From assembly GCA_944381295.1 (NCBI GenBank), contig CALWKP010000026.1, forward strand, positions 1 to 6,772: DNA of 6,772 nucleotides, written 5' to 3'. Position numbers and translations under genes: made by a program. The notes under the pieces were generated by a model. The model was not told the origin of the DNA. It made no database searches and saw only the letters and a program-made list of their open reading frames with translations. This document shows, piece by piece, positions 6,332-6,772 of this stretch (its first letter is position 1; every line of letters starts with the position of its first letter). The DNA is from an uncultured Clostridia bacterium (GTDB lineage: Bacteria > Bacillota > Clostridia > Oscillospirales > Acutalibacteraceae).

Positions 6332-6715
6332 ATGATGGAAAAGAAAGTTCTTGCTTCCCAAAATGCGCCGGCGGCGATCGGTCCGTATTCTCAGGCGATT
6401 CAGGCGAATGGTTTTATTTATGTGTCGGGCCAGCTTCCGATTGATCCTGCGACGGGTGCGTTTGCCGGAGAATCTATTCAGGAACAGACCAGACAGTCTC
6501 TGACAAATATTCAGAATATCCTGAAAGAAGCCGGGGCGGATATGTCCAACGTCGTTAAAACAACAGTGCTGTTAAAGAATATCGCAGATTTTGCCGATAT
6601 GAATGCGGTGTACGCGGAATTTTTCACAGGAGATTATCCGGCACGCGCTGCATTTGAAGTAGCAGCATTGCCGAAGAATGCACTGGTGGAAATTGAAGCG
6701 GTAGCAGCGATTTAA
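6332..6715 (+). CDS. ridA: RidA (YjgF/YER057c/UK114) enamine/imine deaminase
   Basis: This 127-residue protein starts at ATG 6332; AGGAG (6321-6325) is six bases upstream. An ATG at 6326 abuts the RBS and is unlikely, while ATG 6335 is a close alternative. The length matches the family (about 125-130). Family signatures run in order: GPYSQAI, VSGQLPIDPATG, NIQNILKEAGA, VVKTTVLL, and a C-terminal YPARAAFEVAALPKNALVEIEAVA. The catalytic arginine of this last motif is R105 counted from ATG 6332. RidA homotrimers hydrolyse reactive 2-aminoacrylate and related imines made by PLP enzymes, protecting those enzymes and releasing ammonia. Next to an XdhC gene it may instead, or also, act on an imine or enamine intermediate of purine or amine breakdown; that is inference from position. 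Transcription probably comes from the promoter ahead of xdhC, since the 71-base gap shows no clear promoter or terminator. Confidence 0.96.
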   Translation: MMEKKVLASQNAPAAIGPYSQAIQANGFIYVSGQLPIDPATGAFAGESIQEQTRQSLTNIQNILKEAGADMSNVVKTTVLLKNIADFADMNAVYAEFFTGDYPARAAFEVAALPKNALVEIEAVAAI

Positions 6716-6751
6716 AGGCTGTTTTGATCTTTTGTTCAAGAAAGAAACCCG

Positions 6752-6772
6752 TGGCATCCAGAAAAGGTGCCA
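6752..6772 (+). terminator. Short hairpin at the window edge, possible terminator stem
   Basis: TGGCATC (6752-6758) pairs with GGTGCCA (6766-6772), seven base pairs including one U-G, around the loop CAGAAAA. It lies 36 bases after the ridA stop, where a terminator would be expected. The window ends with the right arm, so the diagnostic U-run cannot be seen; the stem may also be longer than visible. Confidence 0.35.

Overview
The window looks like a chromosomal segment from a low-to-mid GC Gram-positive anaerobe, most likely a gut Clostridia member (Lachnospiraceae-like). This placement is an inference. It rests on consensus sigma-A promoters, strong purine-rich ribosome binding sites with TTG and GTG starts, and gene families typical of that group (a MarR plus paired ABC exporter operon, a stand-alone XdhC-like protein, RidA). 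All genes read on the + strand.

Layout. Positions 1-75 are the last codons of an upstream gene, followed by a nested hairpin that looks like a (possibly bidirectional) terminator at 142-186. A near-consensus promoter at 248-275 drives a three-gene operon: a MarR-family regulator (362-844) and two half-size ABC exporter subunits (884-3106 and 3103-5010), whose coding regions overlap by four bases (ATGA). The ABC pair is a textbook asymmetric heterodimer. Subunit 1 has lost the Walker B glutamate and the H-loop histidine but keeps a canonical signature. Subunit 2 keeps the catalytic residues but has a degenerate signature. One ATP site is therefore predicted to be catalytic and one degenerate. 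Subunit 1 also carries an unusually large extracellular insertion of about 170 residues between TM1 and TM2. The MarR protein probably represses the operon until a toxic substrate is sensed.

Two bases after the ABC stop codon lies the most unusual object in the window: a G+C-rich element (80 of 112 bases G or C in 5013-5124) built as a perfect 20-bp stem enclosing three contiguous hairpins, a closed cloverleaf/four-way-junction fold. It has no coding content and no terminal U tract. Its composition differs sharply from the AT-rich DNA that follows, so it may be a dispersed palindromic element or a structured RNA/3'-end element.

An extended -10 promoter (5177-5205) then starts a second unit: an XdhC-family molybdenum-hydroxylase maturation factor (5268-6260) and RidA, an enamine/imine deaminase (6332-6715). 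This pair suggests a purine or other molybdenum-hydroxylase metabolic locus that may continue outside the window. The window ends in a short hairpin that may be the start of the downstream terminator.
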